Positions 8,277 through 16,409 of a stretch of DNA of 64,000 nucleotides are shown piece by piece (the stretch's first letter is position 1; each line of letters opens with the position of its first letter). A program made the translations under genes and the position numbers. The notes under the pieces are model-generated. The model made no database searches. It saw only the letters and a program-made list of their open reading frames with translations, and was not told the DNA's origin. Source of the stretch: Azospirillum baldaniorum (GTDB lineage: Bacteria; Pseudomonadota; Alphaproteobacteria; Azospirillales; Azospirillaceae); the NCBI RefSeq assembly GCF_003119195.2, contig NZ_CP022254.1:1326001-1390000 (forward strand), given 5' to 3'.

Positions 8277-8396
8277 GTCTTGCCCCCTCCCTAGCCCTCC
8301 CCCGCTTTCGCAGGGGAGGGGATTATCCTCCCTCTCCTGCGAAGCGGGGGAGGGAAGGGGCCCACGGCAAAGCCGTGGGAAGGGTGGGGGCAACAG
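8277..8396. repeat. Palindromic intergenic repeat (CCCTCCC/GGGAGGG family)
   Basis: The stretch consists of nested inverted repeats: CCCTCCCCC...GGGGGAGGG, with GCTTTCGC/GCGAAGC inside, then a smaller CCCACGGC/GCCGTGGG hairpin and AAGGGTGGGGG. The plan resembles the elements at 18963-19103: a long purine/pyrimidine palindrome, a short hairpin, then AAGGGTGAGGG. It carries no coding potential. Confidence 0.7.
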
Positions 8397-8410
8397 CGCA
8401 TTCCAAACGC

Positions 8411-8440
8411 AAAAAGGGCCGCCCCGTGGGGCGGCCCTTT
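8411..8440 (-). terminator. Bidirectional terminator, chiefly for ahcY
   Basis: AAAGGGCCGCCCC (8413-8425) pairs perfectly with 8428-8440 across a 2-base gap. On the minus strand it is followed by TTTTT, making an intrinsic terminator 40 bases after ahcY. On the plus strand it also ends in TTT. Confidence 0.85.
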
Positions 8441-8479
8441 CCGTTCCGATCCGTTTGGATCCGGTCCACTTTGGCCCGC

Positions 8480-9799
8480 TTAGTAGCGGTAGTGGTCCGG
8501 CTTGAACGGGCCCTCGACCTTCACGCCGATGTACTCGGCCTGCTTGGCGGAGAGCGTGGTCAGCTTGGCGCCGATCTTGTCCAGATGCAGGCGGGCGACC
8601 TTCTCGTCCAGGTGCTTCGGCAGGACGTAGACCTTGTTCTCGTAGCTGGCGGCGTTGGTCCACAGCTCGATCTGGGCCAGCACCTGGTTGGTGAAGCTGG
8701 CGCTCATCACGAAGCTCGGGTGGCCGGTGGCGCAGCCCAGGTTCACCAGGCGGCCCTGGGCCAGGACGATCAGGCGCTTGCCGTCGGGGAAGACGACCTC
8801 GTCAACCTGCGGCTTGACCTCTTCCCACTTGTAGTTGCGCAGAGCCTCGATCTGGATCTCGCTGTCGAAGTGGCCGATGTTGCAGACGATGGCGCGGTCC
8901 TTCATCTGGCGCATGTGGTCCAGCGTGATGACGTCGACGTTGCCGGTCGCGGTGACGAAGATGTCGCCCTGCGGGGCGGCCTCGTCCATCGTGACGACCT
9001 GATAGCCTTCCATGGCGGCCTGGAGCGCGGTGATCGGGTCGATCTCCGTCACCAGGACGCGCGCTCCCTGCGAGCGCAGCGAGGCGGCCGAGCCCTTGCC
9101 CACGTCGCCGTAGCCGGCGACCACGGCGACCTTGCCGGCCACCATCACGTCGGTGGCGCGCTTGATGCCGTCGACCAGCGACTCGCGGCAGCCGTAGAGG
9201 TTGTCGAACTTCGACTTGGTGACGCTGTCGTTCACGTTGATGGCCGGAACCTTCAGCGTGCCCTTCTTCATCATCTCATAGAGACGGTGGACGCCGGTGG
9301 TCGTCTCCTCCGACAGGCCGCGGACCTCGGCCAGCATCTCCGGATACTTGTCGTGCATGATCTGGGTGACGTCGCCGCCGTCGTCCAGGATCATGTTCGG
9401 GGTCCAGCCGGCATACTCACCGGTGGCCGGACCGCGCAGCGTCTGCTCGATGCACCACCAGAACTCCTCCTCCGTCTCGCCCTTCCAGGCGAAGACCGGG
9501 ATGCCGGCGGCGGCGATGGCGGCGGCGGCCTGGTCCTGGGTCGAGAAGATGTTGCAGGACGACCAGCGGACGGTCGCGCCGAGAGCGGTCAGCGTCTCGA
9601 TCAGCACGGCGGTCTGGATGGTCATGTGCAGGCAGCCGACGATGCGGGCGCCGGCCAGCGGCTTGGACTCGCCGAACTCCGCGCGCAGCGCCATCAGGCC
9701 GGGCATCTCGGTCTCGGCGATGGTGATTTCCTTGCGGCCCCACTCGGCGAGGCTGATGTCCTTGACCTTGAAGTCGGTGAAGTTGGCGGGCGCGGCCAT
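8480..9799 (-). CDS. ahcY: Adenosylhomocysteinase
   Basis: The 439-residue enzyme hydrolyses S-adenosylhomocysteine to adenosine and homocysteine, recycling the product of methyl transfer. Characteristic segments are TAVLIETLTALGATVRWSSCNIFSTQD, the NAD-binding GYGDVGKGSAASLR loop, and the C-terminal FKPDHYRY carrying the conserved Lys/Tyr that reach the partner NAD site. The ATG giving MAAPANFTDFKVKD follows GGAGACC; upstream in-frame ATG codons lack conservation. A palindromic operator candidate lies about 105 bases upstream and a terminator lies downstream. Confidence 0.97.
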   Translation of the reverse strand: MAAPANFTDFKVKDISLAEWGRKEITIAETEMPGLMALRAEFGESKPLAGARIVGCLHMTIQTAVLIETLTALGATVRWSSCNIFSTQDQAAAAIAAAGIPVFAWKGETEEEFWWCIEQTLRGPATGEYAGWTPNMILDDGGDVTQIMHDKYPEMLAEVRGLSEETTTGVHRLYEMMKKGTLKVPAINVNDSVTKSKFDNLYGCRESLVDGIKRATDVMVAGKVAVVAGYGDVGKGSAASLRSQGARVLVTEIDPITALQAAMEGYQVVTMDEAAPQGDIFVTATGNVDVITLDHMRQMKDRAIVCNIGHFDSEIQIEALRNYKWEEVKPQVDEVVFPDGKRLIVLAQGRLVNLGCATGHPSFVMSASFTNQVLAQIELWTNAASYENKVYVLPKHLDEKVARLHLDKIGAKLTTLSAKQAEYIGVKVEGPFKPDHYRY

Positions 9800-9903
9800 C
9801 GGGGGGTCTCCTGGGCGGCTGTTTGCGGGACAGCAATGGTTCGGGGCGGGCGCACCGGCCCGCTTGTGGGGCTGGTGTAGCAGCGCCATCCGGCCCCCGC
9901 AAG

Positions 9904-9921
9904 CATAAAGATATCTTTATG
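9904..9921. promoter_or_regulatory. 18-bp perfect palindrome, candidate SahR-type operator for ahcY
   Basis: CATAAAGATATCTTTATG is a perfect 18-bp palindrome in an otherwise GC-rich gap between divergent ahcY and the PAP2 gene. ArsR-family SahR regulators, which sense S-adenosylhomocysteine, use ATAAAGATAT-type palindromes before methionine-cycle genes in some proteobacteria, from what I recall of the regulon. The palindrome is certain; the regulator is inferred from the neighbouring gene. Confidence 0.65.
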
Positions 9922-10019
9922 TTTGTGGGATCGACCATTCGGCGGCGTCCGCTTCGCCCCGGCGGACCTTTTTCCCGGAGGCCGGCGTTCCCATAACCGG
10001 TCTGTGGCGGACGGGAGGC

Positions 10020-10778
10020 ATGGGACGGGCGATGGCGCTGGCAGGATTGAGGGCACCCGGCTTCTGGACGAGGCTCGGCCGGCACGAATTGCGGCTTCTC
10101 GTCGGCATGGCGGTCAGCGCCGGGCTGATCCTGACCTTCGCCCTGCTGGCCGGCGAGGTGATCGAGGGCGAGACGGCGGCCTTCGACCGCGCGGTGCTGA
10201 TGGCGCTGCGGGTGGCTGGTGATCCGGCGATGCCGCTTGGCCCGCCCTGGCTTCACAACGCGGCGCGCGACGTCACGGCGCTGGGCAGCATCACGGTGCT
10301 GTCTCTGATCACCGCGGTGACGCTGGGTTTCCTGCTGCTTCGGGGGAAGCGCGGGGCGTCGCTTCTGGTGCTGCTCTCGGTCGGCGGCGGCATGGCGATC
10401 AGCAGTCTGCTGAAAAACCAGATCGGGCGGGAGCGCCCGGACATCGTTCCCCACGGCGACATCGTCTTCACCGCCAGCTTCCCCAGCGGCCATTCGCTGC
10501 TGTCGGCGGTTGTCTTCCTGACGCTGGGCGCCATGCTGGCCCGCTTCGTCGAGGGGCGGCGGCAGAAGGCCTATGTGCTCGTCGTGGCGATGGCGGTGAC
10601 GCTGCTGGTCGGGTGCAGCCGGGTCTATCTGGGAGTCCATTGGCCAACCGACGTCCTGGCGGGCTGGTGCGTCGGGGCGGGTTGGGCCGCGCTGTGCTGG
10701 CTCGTCGCCCTGTGGCTGCAAAGACGCGGTGCGGTCGAACCGGAGGGTGAAGCCGGACCGGTGCCGGATCGCACTTGA
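10020..10778 (+). CDS. PAP2-superfamily membrane phosphatase
   Basis: The 252-residue membrane protein has about six helices. The three PAP2 motifs are present in order: KNQIGRERP, PSGH and SRVYLGVHWPTD. They supply the phosphate-binding arginines and two catalytic histidines. Relatives dephosphorylate undecaprenyl pyrophosphate or phosphatidylglycerol phosphate on the outer face of the inner membrane. A second ATG four codons in (10032) is an alternative start, because the GGAGG before 10020 is unusually close. Divergent from ahcY. Confidence 0.85.
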   Translation: MGRAMALAGLRAPGFWTRLGRHELRLLVGMAVSAGLILTFALLAGEVIEGETAAFDRAVLMALRVAGDPAMPLGPPWLHNAARDVTALGSITVLSLITAVTLGFLLLRGKRGASLLVLLSVGGGMAISSLLKNQIGRERPDIVPHGDIVFTASFPSGHSLLSAVVFLTLGAMLARFVEGRRQKAYVLVVAMAVTLLVGCSRVYLGVHWPTDVLAGWCVGAGWAALCWLVALWLQRRGAVEPEGEAGPVPDRT

Positions 10779-10831
10779 CCCCGCCGGTCCTCAGCCGATA
10801 TTTCGGGTGATCCCGCCGATCAACCCACAGC

Positions 10832-11422
10832 ATGTCGATGCCCGAAGGCACTTTGGACCGTGAAACCCTGCAAGCCGTCGGCGTGCTGAAGCGCGCCGTG
10901 GACGAGGCGCGGGTGCCGGGCGTGCTGGAGTTCCGGCTGCTCTCCAGCGCGCTGGACCGCACTCTGGAAACCGAAGACCTGCATGAACTGAACGAGGCCA
11001 AGCGCGTTTACGAAACGCTGGACGGCGAATGCCGGACGCTGGTCGTGGAGCGTGCCACCAGCCTCGCCCATGCCGAGGCCGCCGAACGGCGGGCGCCGCA
11101 TGAGGAGGTGGAGGCCGTGATCGTCCCCGTCGCTGCGGCGAAGCCGCAACCTCCGGCGTCGTCGCCTTCGGCGCCACCGGCCGGGCCCCCGCCGCGCCTG
11201 CGCGGCGGCAGGACGATGCGTCCGGCCACCGGTTTCCTGGCGGCGCTGAACGGCGTGCGCTCCGCCTCGCGGAGCCAGCCGCCGGGCCAACGGAAGGAGG
11301 ACGCCGCGCCGGACAGCCGCGCCACCGCGAAGTCGCGGCTGATGGCGGCGGTGGAGGAGCGGCGCGAGAGCGACCACGGCGCGCGGTTCCATTCCGGCGG
11401 TCCAGTGTCGGACAGCGACTGA
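10832..11422 (+). CDS. Hypothetical protein with proline-rich linker
   Basis: The 196-residue protein has no recognised family. Residues 1-90 are helical and acidic (LQAVGVLKRAVDEARVPG, then DLHELNEAKRVYETL). Residues 100-125 form a Pro/Ala/Ser linker, and the rest is basic and likely disordered. There is no signal peptide or membrane helix. The next gene starts 22 bases later on the same strand, so the two probably share a transcript. Confidence 0.6.
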   Translation: MSMPEGTLDRETLQAVGVLKRAVDEARVPGVLEFRLLSSALDRTLETEDLHELNEAKRVYETLDGECRTLVVERATSLAHAEAAERRAPHEEVEAVIVPVAAAKPQPPASSPSAPPAGPPPRLRGGRTMRPATGFLAALNGVRSASRSQPPGQRKEDAAPDSRATAKSRLMAAVEERRESDHGARFHSGGPVSDSD

Positions 11423-11443
11423 TTGAGAGAGGATGATCACACA

Positions 11444-11815
11444 ATGACAGCGTTCAGGGTCGGGGATCAGGTGACGATCCACAACAGCCAGACCGGCCCG
11501 GAGAGGATCGCCATGGTCGACGCCTTCACCGAGGGCAACCGCTGCATGGTGCTGTCCGACGGCACCAAATGGCGGGCGGACGGACAGCGCCAATGGCGTG
11601 TCGGCAGCGGCTACTACAAGGGGCCGGTGGTCGAGCGGACGCGGCCCGGTGACGTCGACATCGTGACCCGGCGCCGCGCCATCGGCGTGATCCGCAAGTT
11701 CGCCCAGGACCTGAACATGGAAAGCCCGTTCGACGCGGCGGCGCTGACCCGCATCGTCGAGCGGATCCAGGCGGAGCAGGCCGCGGCCCCCAAGCCCGCG
11801 GACTCCGAGGACTGA
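11444..11815 (+). CDS. Hypothetical protein, possible small beta-barrel N-terminus
   Basis: The 123-residue protein starts MTAFRVGDQVTIHNSQTGPE, a stretch that looks like a KOW/SH3-like barrel (VGDQVTI, then CMVLSDGTKWRADG). A helical tail (RRRAIGVIRKFAQDLNME) follows. The ATG at 11444 was chosen over a frame start 21 bases earlier because an AGAGGAT sequence precedes it. Function unknown; it probably forms a pair with the gene before it. A perfect hairpin follows. Confidence 0.6.
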   Translation: MTAFRVGDQVTIHNSQTGPERIAMVDAFTEGNRCMVLSDGTKWRADGQRQWRVGSGYYKGPVVERTRPGDVDIVTRRRAIGVIRKFAQDLNMESPFDAAALTRIVERIQAEQAAAPKPADSED

Positions 11816-11825
11816 GGGGCACAAG

Positions 11826-11856
11826 CCTCCGGCCCCGTCCGTCGCGGGGCCGGAGG
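11826..11856 (+). terminator. 12-bp perfect hairpin ending the two-gene unit
   Basis: CCTCCGGCCCCG (11826-11837) pairs perfectly with 11845-11856 around a 7-base loop. No T-run follows. Confidence 0.6.
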
Positions 11857-11881
11857 GCGGACCAGCCGTGTTGCGTTGGCA

Positions 11882-11902
11882 TGCAAATGCGTATCATTAT
11901 CA
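11882..11902. promoter_or_regulatory. Fur-like box upstream of the LysR-TrpD2 fusion gene
   Basis: TGCAAATG at one end and ATCATTATCA at the other form an imperfect 21-bp dyad. The minus strand reads TGATAATGATA, matching the first ten or so bases of the Fur consensus. It sits about 50 bases upstream of the start codon, in an AT-rich patch between GC-rich flanks. Confidence 0.5.
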
Positions 11903-11952
11903 TGGTATGCAGCCGTGAACCGGCTAGGCAACCGCATTCGGGCTGAACGCAC

Positions 11953-13485
11953 ATGATGGACAAGAGGAAGGGCGCGGCGCCTCGTCCAGCGCCGGTGCCG
12001 GAGGCGTCCGCTCCGGGCAAGGCTGCCCTCGGCGGCCAGGAGAACCGGCTGTCGCGTGGCCGTCTGATCGTCGCGCTGGACGCGCTGCTGTCGAAACGGA
12101 ACGTCACGCTGGCCGCCCGCGACCTCGGTCTGCAAACCTCGGCGCTCAGCCGGCTTCTGGCGCAGATGCGCGAGGAGTTCGGCGATCCCCTGTTCATCCG
12201 CTCGGGCCGCGGTCTGGTGCCGACGCCCTTCGCCGAAGCGCTGCGCCCGCGCGTGCAGGCGCTGGCCCGCGGGATCGACGCCCTGTTCGAACCGTCGATG
12301 GAACGCCCGGCGCCCGACGAAACCTTCGATCCCCGCTGGAACGTGCCGACCGGTATCGACGCGCCGCCGCTTCAGGTCCGGCCCGCCGGCCTGCTGGAGG
12401 GGCAGCCGTCCCCAGCCCAGATCGACGCAAAGCTGGACAAGATCGGGCCGGACGCCTCCGCACAGGACCGGCTGGCCCGCCACATCGGCGTGCTGGGCGT
12501 CGCCGGCGGCGGCCACGGACGCCCGCTGACCGCCGAGGAGGCGGAGGAGGCGATGACCATCATCCTGGAGGGCGAGGCCGATCCGGTCCAGGTCGGCGCG
12601 CTTCTCGGCATGATGCGGATGCGCGGCTCCACCGCGCCGGAACTGGCCGGACTGGTGCGGGCGATGCGGGCGCATGTCGCCGCCGGGCTGGGCCGGACGA
12701 TCCAGGCGGACATCGACTGGCCCTGCTTCACCTCGCCCAACTACCACAACCCGCCCTGGTTCTTCCACGCGGCGCGGCTGGTCGCTCAAGCCGGCCACCG
12801 GGTGCTGCTGCACGGCGGTACGGGCTGCAGCGCAGCGTCCGGCCGTTACGAGTTCATCGCGCCCACCGTGGGCATCCCCGTCTGCGCCAACGCGCGGGAG
12901 ATCGCGGCGGCTCTGGCGGCGCAGCGGATCGCCTACGCGCCGCTCGCCGCCCTGTCCCCGCAGATCTACCGGCTGATCGGGCTGCACCGGCTGACCCAGA
13001 CCCGCTCCGCCGTGTTCGAGGCCGTGCATCTGCTGAAGCCGGCTAAGGCCAAGACCTCCCTGCTGGGCGCGGCGAAGCCGACCTACCGGGAGCTGCACCG
13101 CGACGCCGCCCGCATCCTCGGCTGGAAGCACATGGCCGTGCTGGGCAGCGTGCGCGACGTCGCCCAGTTCACGCCCTTCCGTCCCTCCTCCATCCACCGT
13201 CTGGTCAACGGCGAGGCGGAGGACCTCATTCTCCCCGCCTGCATGGAGGAGCCGCCCCCCACGCCGCGCCCGCGCGGCACCAGCCTGGAGTACTGGCAGG
13301 GGGTGTGGACCGGTGCCGTGCGCGACGCGCGGGCCGAGCGCATCATCGTCGGCACCGCGGCCTTCGCCCTGTTCGCCCTTCCCGGCGCCACCGGGCCGGC
13401 CTTCGCCGACGCCCTGCGGCTGGCCGAACAGCTCTGGAAGGCCCGTCTCGGGCAGGGCGCGATGGCCGTGCAGAGTCCGCCCTGA
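11953..13485 (+). CDS. LysR-type HTH fused to a TrpD2/YbiB-like glycosyltransferase-fold protein
   Basis: The 510-residue protein combines two parts. Residues about 33-105 are a LysR winged HTH (LIVALDALLSKRNVTLAARDLGLQTSALSRLL, then DPLFIRSGRGLVPTPFAEAL). From about 155 to the end it follows the anthranilate phosphoribosyltransferase-like fold: HIGVLGVAGGGHGRPLTAEEAEEAM, GALLGMMRMRGSTAPELAGLVRAM, and LLHGGTGCSAASGRYEFI. The order matches TrpD2/YbiB proteins, which bind nucleic acid rather than make tryptophan. The usual LysR effector domain is missing. It lies upstream of fiu-like and ybiX-like genes. It may be an iron-linked regulator; the role is inferred. Confidence 0.75.
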   Translation: MMDKRKGAAPRPAPVPEASAPGKAALGGQENRLSRGRLIVALDALLSKRNVTLAARDLGLQTSALSRLLAQMREEFGDPLFIRSGRGLVPTPFAEALRPRVQALARGIDALFEPSMERPAPDETFDPRWNVPTGIDAPPLQVRPAGLLEGQPSPAQIDAKLDKIGPDASAQDRLARHIGVLGVAGGGHGRPLTAEEAEEAMTIILEGEADPVQVGALLGMMRMRGSTAPELAGLVRAMRAHVAAGLGRTIQADIDWPCFTSPNYHNPPWFFHAARLVAQAGHRVLLHGGTGCSAASGRYEFIAPTVGIPVCANAREIAAALAAQRIAYAPLAALSPQIYRLIGLHRLTQTRSAVFEAVHLLKPAKAKTSLLGAAKPTYRELHRDAARILGWKHMAVLGSVRDVAQFTPFRPSSIHRLVNGEAEDLILPACMEEPPPTPRPRGTSLEYWQGVWTGAVRDARAERIIVGTAAFALFALPGATGPAFADALRLAEQLWKARLGQGAMAVQSPP

Positions 13486-13524
13486 CGTAGAAAAGACGTT
13501 CGGCCGGCGGCGCTTCTGCATATT

Positions 13525-13543
13525 GCGAATAATTCTTATTATC
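13525..13543. promoter_or_regulatory. Fur-like box 1 in the gap before the TonB receptor
   Basis: GCGAATAATTCTTATTATC matches the 19-base Fur consensus at about 14 positions when read on the minus strand. It lies 40 bases after the LysR-TrpD2 stop and about 310 bases before the receptor gene, within a 370-base non-coding gap. Confidence 0.5.
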
Positions 13544-13750
13544 GGCGTTGCTGCTTTGCAACAGTTGGGGTTCGTCCAGCCCCGCATGATCCTCTGAAAA
13601 TCTCTGAACAGACACTTTAAATCATTGGAATGCATGCGAAAAACGGGTGTCTGGCCGCGCCGGTGCAAACCGCCGGTGAGCCCGCCATGAGCCTCCGACA
13701 AACAGCATATCCCTGCATGCGCTGGGGCTGAAGGGCGGTGATTTTGCAAT

Positions 13751-13765
13751 TTAGAATTATTCTGA
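13751..13765. promoter_or_regulatory. Fur-like box 2, proximal to the TonB receptor
   Basis: TTAGAATTATTCTGA is a 7-1-7 dyad with an AGAAT/ATTCT core and matches the TGATAATnATTATCA Fur form at 11 of 14 positions. It is 91 bases upstream of the receptor ATG. Apart from boxes 1 and 2 the 370-base gap shows nothing I can name. Confidence 0.55.
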
Positions 13766-13855
13766 ATGATCGCCGTTGAAGGGGCTGCCTCCCCGCTTGG
13801 TAGATACCCGCCGCTGATCGGCGCATCCGCCACGACGATTTTTCGGGAGAGCCTC

Positions 13856-16159
13856 ATGTTGCAATCGAATGTCCCCGACCGCCTCCGACCCATCATCGCC
13901 GGCGCCGCCGCGACGGCGGGGCTGGCGATGTCCTTCTCCACCCTGGCGACGGTGGCCGAGGCTCAGACGGCCGGAACGGGGGCCGGGTCTGGCGCGGGGA
14001 CCGCGCCGGGCACCGCGGCCGGCGCCGCCACTGTCCTCGACCCGGTTCGGGTGGGCGCCGACCGTCCGGCCGACACCGGGAACGTGAACGCCAAGCCCAC
14101 CGGCATCTCCCGCCTGCCCGACACCGTCAAGGACACGCCCCGCGTCGTCAACGTCGTTCCGGAAGAGATCATCGAGCAGCAGCGCGCCACGACCCTGGAG
14201 CAGGTCCTGCGCAACGTCCCCGGCATCACCATCTCGACCGGCGAGGGCAACGGCGGCCAGAACGGCGACCAGTTCCGCATCCGCGGCCTGACCGCCCGCG
14301 GCGACATCTACACCGACGGCCTGAAGGACTTCGGCGTCTACACCCACGACGTCTTCAACACCGAGACGGTGCAGGTCTTCAAGGGCCCGTCGGGCAACGG
14401 TTTCGGCGTCGGCAACTCCGGCGGCGTCATCAACCAGGGCACCAAGAAGGCCGGGCTTGAGAAGCGCTACAACGTCGAGCAGTCGGTGGGCACCGGCCCC
14501 GTCTACCGCACCACGGTGGACGTGAACCAGCCGATCAACGAAACGACCGCGTTGCGCTTCAACGGCCTGTACCACGACCAGGACGTCGCCGACCGCGACG
14601 AGGTCGAGGCCAAGCGCAAGGGCTTCGCCGCCGACCTCGGCGTCGGGCTGGGCACCCCGACGACCTGGCATCTGAACTACTCCTACCTGAACGGCGAGAA
14701 GACGCCGGACATGGGTCAGCCCATGATCCGCGGCCGCGACGGCATCCTGCGTCCGGCGCCGGAGTTCGGGCTCGACCGCTCGACCTCCTACGTCCGCAAC
14801 CTGGATCGTGACGACACCGACAACCACATCGTCACCTCGACCCTGGCCCACGAGGTCAGCAAGAATCTGTCCTTCTACAACGACAGCCGCTACAGCCATT
14901 ACGAGCGCGATTTCGTCTCGACGGCCCCGGCGGCGCTGACCGCCGCGGCCAACACCGCCTTCCTGAACGGCGGCAACCCGGTGATCTCCTACGGGGCCGG
15001 CGGCGGCATGGCCTTCAAGCAGAAGGGCTGGGGCGTCCAGAACGTCGCGGGCGTGAAGGCGGAGGGCAATTTCCTCGGCCTCTACCACAAGGTGAACGGC
15101 GGCCTGGACCTGAATTACCAGAAGGACGAGCGGCGCGGCGGCACCTGGGTCAACCGCACCAACACCCAGACCATCCGCAACCCCAGCCACAACTACCCGG
15201 CCAACGCCTTCCTCACCTACCCGGCGACCGGTCTGCGTGAATCCAGCGTCGCCAACACCGGCCTGTTCGTCACCGACCGGGTGTGGCTGTTCGACCAGCT
15301 TTCGGTGCAGGGCGGCCTGCGCTGGGATTACTTCCGCACCACCTTCAAGTCCGCCGATCCGGCGGTGATCGGTGGCAACGACACCACCCGCACGCTCAGC
15401 CCGTCGGCCAGCCTGATCTACGAGCCGACGAAGGACGTGTCGCTGTACTTCTCCTACGCGCGCTCCAACAAGCCGATCGGCGTGGACATCGCCGCGCAGG
15501 TCACCAACGGCACGGCGGAGACGCCGCGCGCCGGGCGTGACTTCGATCCGGAAAAGACCGACCTGTACGAGATCGGCGGCAAGGCCGACTTCCTCGGCGG
15601 GCGGCTGGGTCTGAACGGCGCCCTGTTCCAGATCGAGAAGAGCAACACCTACTCGGTCGATCCGGCCACCGGCACGGTCACCGACGGCTTCTCCGAGGCC
15701 GGTCTCGGCACCCGCATCCGCGGCTTCGAGGCCGGGGTGAGCGGCAAGGTGGTCGAGGGCTGGAGCGTTTACGCCAGCTACGCCTACCTCGACGGCGAGA
15801 TCAAGGAGTCGCGGACCAACGCCGCGGTCGTCGGCAACGAGGCCCCGAACGTGCCGAAGCACAACGCCAGCCTGTGGTCGACCTACGAGTTCGCCCCCGG
15901 CGTCGTGCCCGGCAAGGTCATGGTCGGTGGCGGCGTCCAGTACGCCTCGGAATACTGGGCCGACAGCGCCAACACGGGCCGCGTGCCGGAGACGGTCTCG
16001 CTGGACAGCGTGGTGTCCTACGAGATCAAGAACCTGTCCCTGGCGCTCAACGCCTACAACCTGACCGACCACCGCAACTACGCCTCGGCCTTCAACGCCT
16101 CGCGCGCGGTGCCGGCCTCGGGCCGCACCTTCATGCTGACCGCCGGCGTCACCTTCTGA
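13856..16159 (+). CDS. TonB-dependent catecholate siderophore receptor, Fiu-like
   Basis: The 767-residue outer-membrane receptor starts MLQSNVPDRLRPIIAGAAATAG and has a signal peptide ending near AEAQT. The plug domain follows (DTVKDTPRVVNVVPEEII, EQVLRNVPGITISTGEGNGGQ, FRIRGLTARGDIYTDGL), then the barrel, ending in MLTAGVTF with the C-terminal phenylalanine. The overall pattern is the Fiu/CirA-type catecholate receptor. An ATG 30 codons earlier is rejected because it lies before the signal peptide; GGGAGAG precedes the chosen start. Fur-like boxes lie upstream and a PiuC gene lies downstream, as in the fiu-ybiX and piuA-piuC loci. Confidence 0.93.
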   Translation: MLQSNVPDRLRPIIAGAAATAGLAMSFSTLATVAEAQTAGTGAGSGAGTAPGTAAGAATVLDPVRVGADRPADTGNVNAKPTGISRLPDTVKDTPRVVNVVPEEIIEQQRATTLEQVLRNVPGITISTGEGNGGQNGDQFRIRGLTARGDIYTDGLKDFGVYTHDVFNTETVQVFKGPSGNGFGVGNSGGVINQGTKKAGLEKRYNVEQSVGTGPVYRTTVDVNQPINETTALRFNGLYHDQDVADRDEVEAKRKGFAADLGVGLGTPTTWHLNYSYLNGEKTPDMGQPMIRGRDGILRPAPEFGLDRSTSYVRNLDRDDTDNHIVTSTLAHEVSKNLSFYNDSRYSHYERDFVSTAPAALTAAANTAFLNGGNPVISYGAGGGMAFKQKGWGVQNVAGVKAEGNFLGLYHKVNGGLDLNYQKDERRGGTWVNRTNTQTIRNPSHNYPANAFLTYPATGLRESSVANTGLFVTDRVWLFDQLSVQGGLRWDYFRTTFKSADPAVIGGNDTTRTLSPSASLIYEPTKDVSLYFSYARSNKPIGVDIAAQVTNGTAETPRAGRDFDPEKTDLYEIGGKADFLGGRLGLNGALFQIEKSNTYSVDPATGTVTDGFSEAGLGTRIRGFEAGVSGKVVEGWSVYASYAYLDGEIKESRTNAAVVGNEAPNVPKHNASLWSTYEFAPGVVPGKVMVGGGVQYASEYWADSANTGRVPETVSLDSVVSYEIKNLSLALNAYNLTDHRNYASAFNASRAVPASGRTFMLTAGVTF

Positions 16160-16168
16160 TTCCGGCCA

Positions 16169-16217
16169 GGCCGGACCGTTTCCCGGACCATCCTCCGGGG
16201 GCCGGTCCGGCCTTCTT
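16169..16217 (+). terminator. Terminator after the TonB receptor
   Basis: GGCCGGACCG (16169-16178) pairs perfectly with 16203-16212 and is followed by TTCTTCC. Confidence 0.65.
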
Positions 16218-16240
16218 CCATGTATAGGGCTTTTGCCGCC

Positions 16241-16365
16241 TAACCCTCTCCCCTCCGGGGAGAGGGTGGCCCGAAGGGCCGGTGAGGGGGGTGCGCTTTT
16301 GCCGGACGCACCGCCAAGCGCAACCCCCTCACCCTAACCCTCTCCCCAGAGGGGAGAGGGGACAA
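16241..16365. repeat. Palindromic intergenic repeat, copy A
   Basis: It contains CCCTCTCCCCTCCGGGGAGAGGG, then GGCCCGAAGGGCCGGTGAGGGG, a variable middle, and AACCCCCTCACCCTAACCC before a second CTCTCCCC/GGGGAGAG palindrome ending GGGGACAA. The same modules recur at 17757-17849. The piuC start follows 45 bases later. Confidence 0.8.
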
Positions 16366-16409
16366 GCGGTGGGGTCGCCCTGTCTTCTTCTGCAAAAGGA
16401 TTCCTCCCC

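Noticed and set aside
9800..10019. SAH riboswitch upstream of ahcY
   Set aside because: No match to the aptamer core was seen; the only clear feature is the palindromic DNA site.
11876..11890. Sigma-54 promoter resembling TGGCAT...TGC before the LysR-TrpD2 gene
   Set aside because: The GG-GC spacing is one base short, so it does not meet the strict sigma-54 layout.
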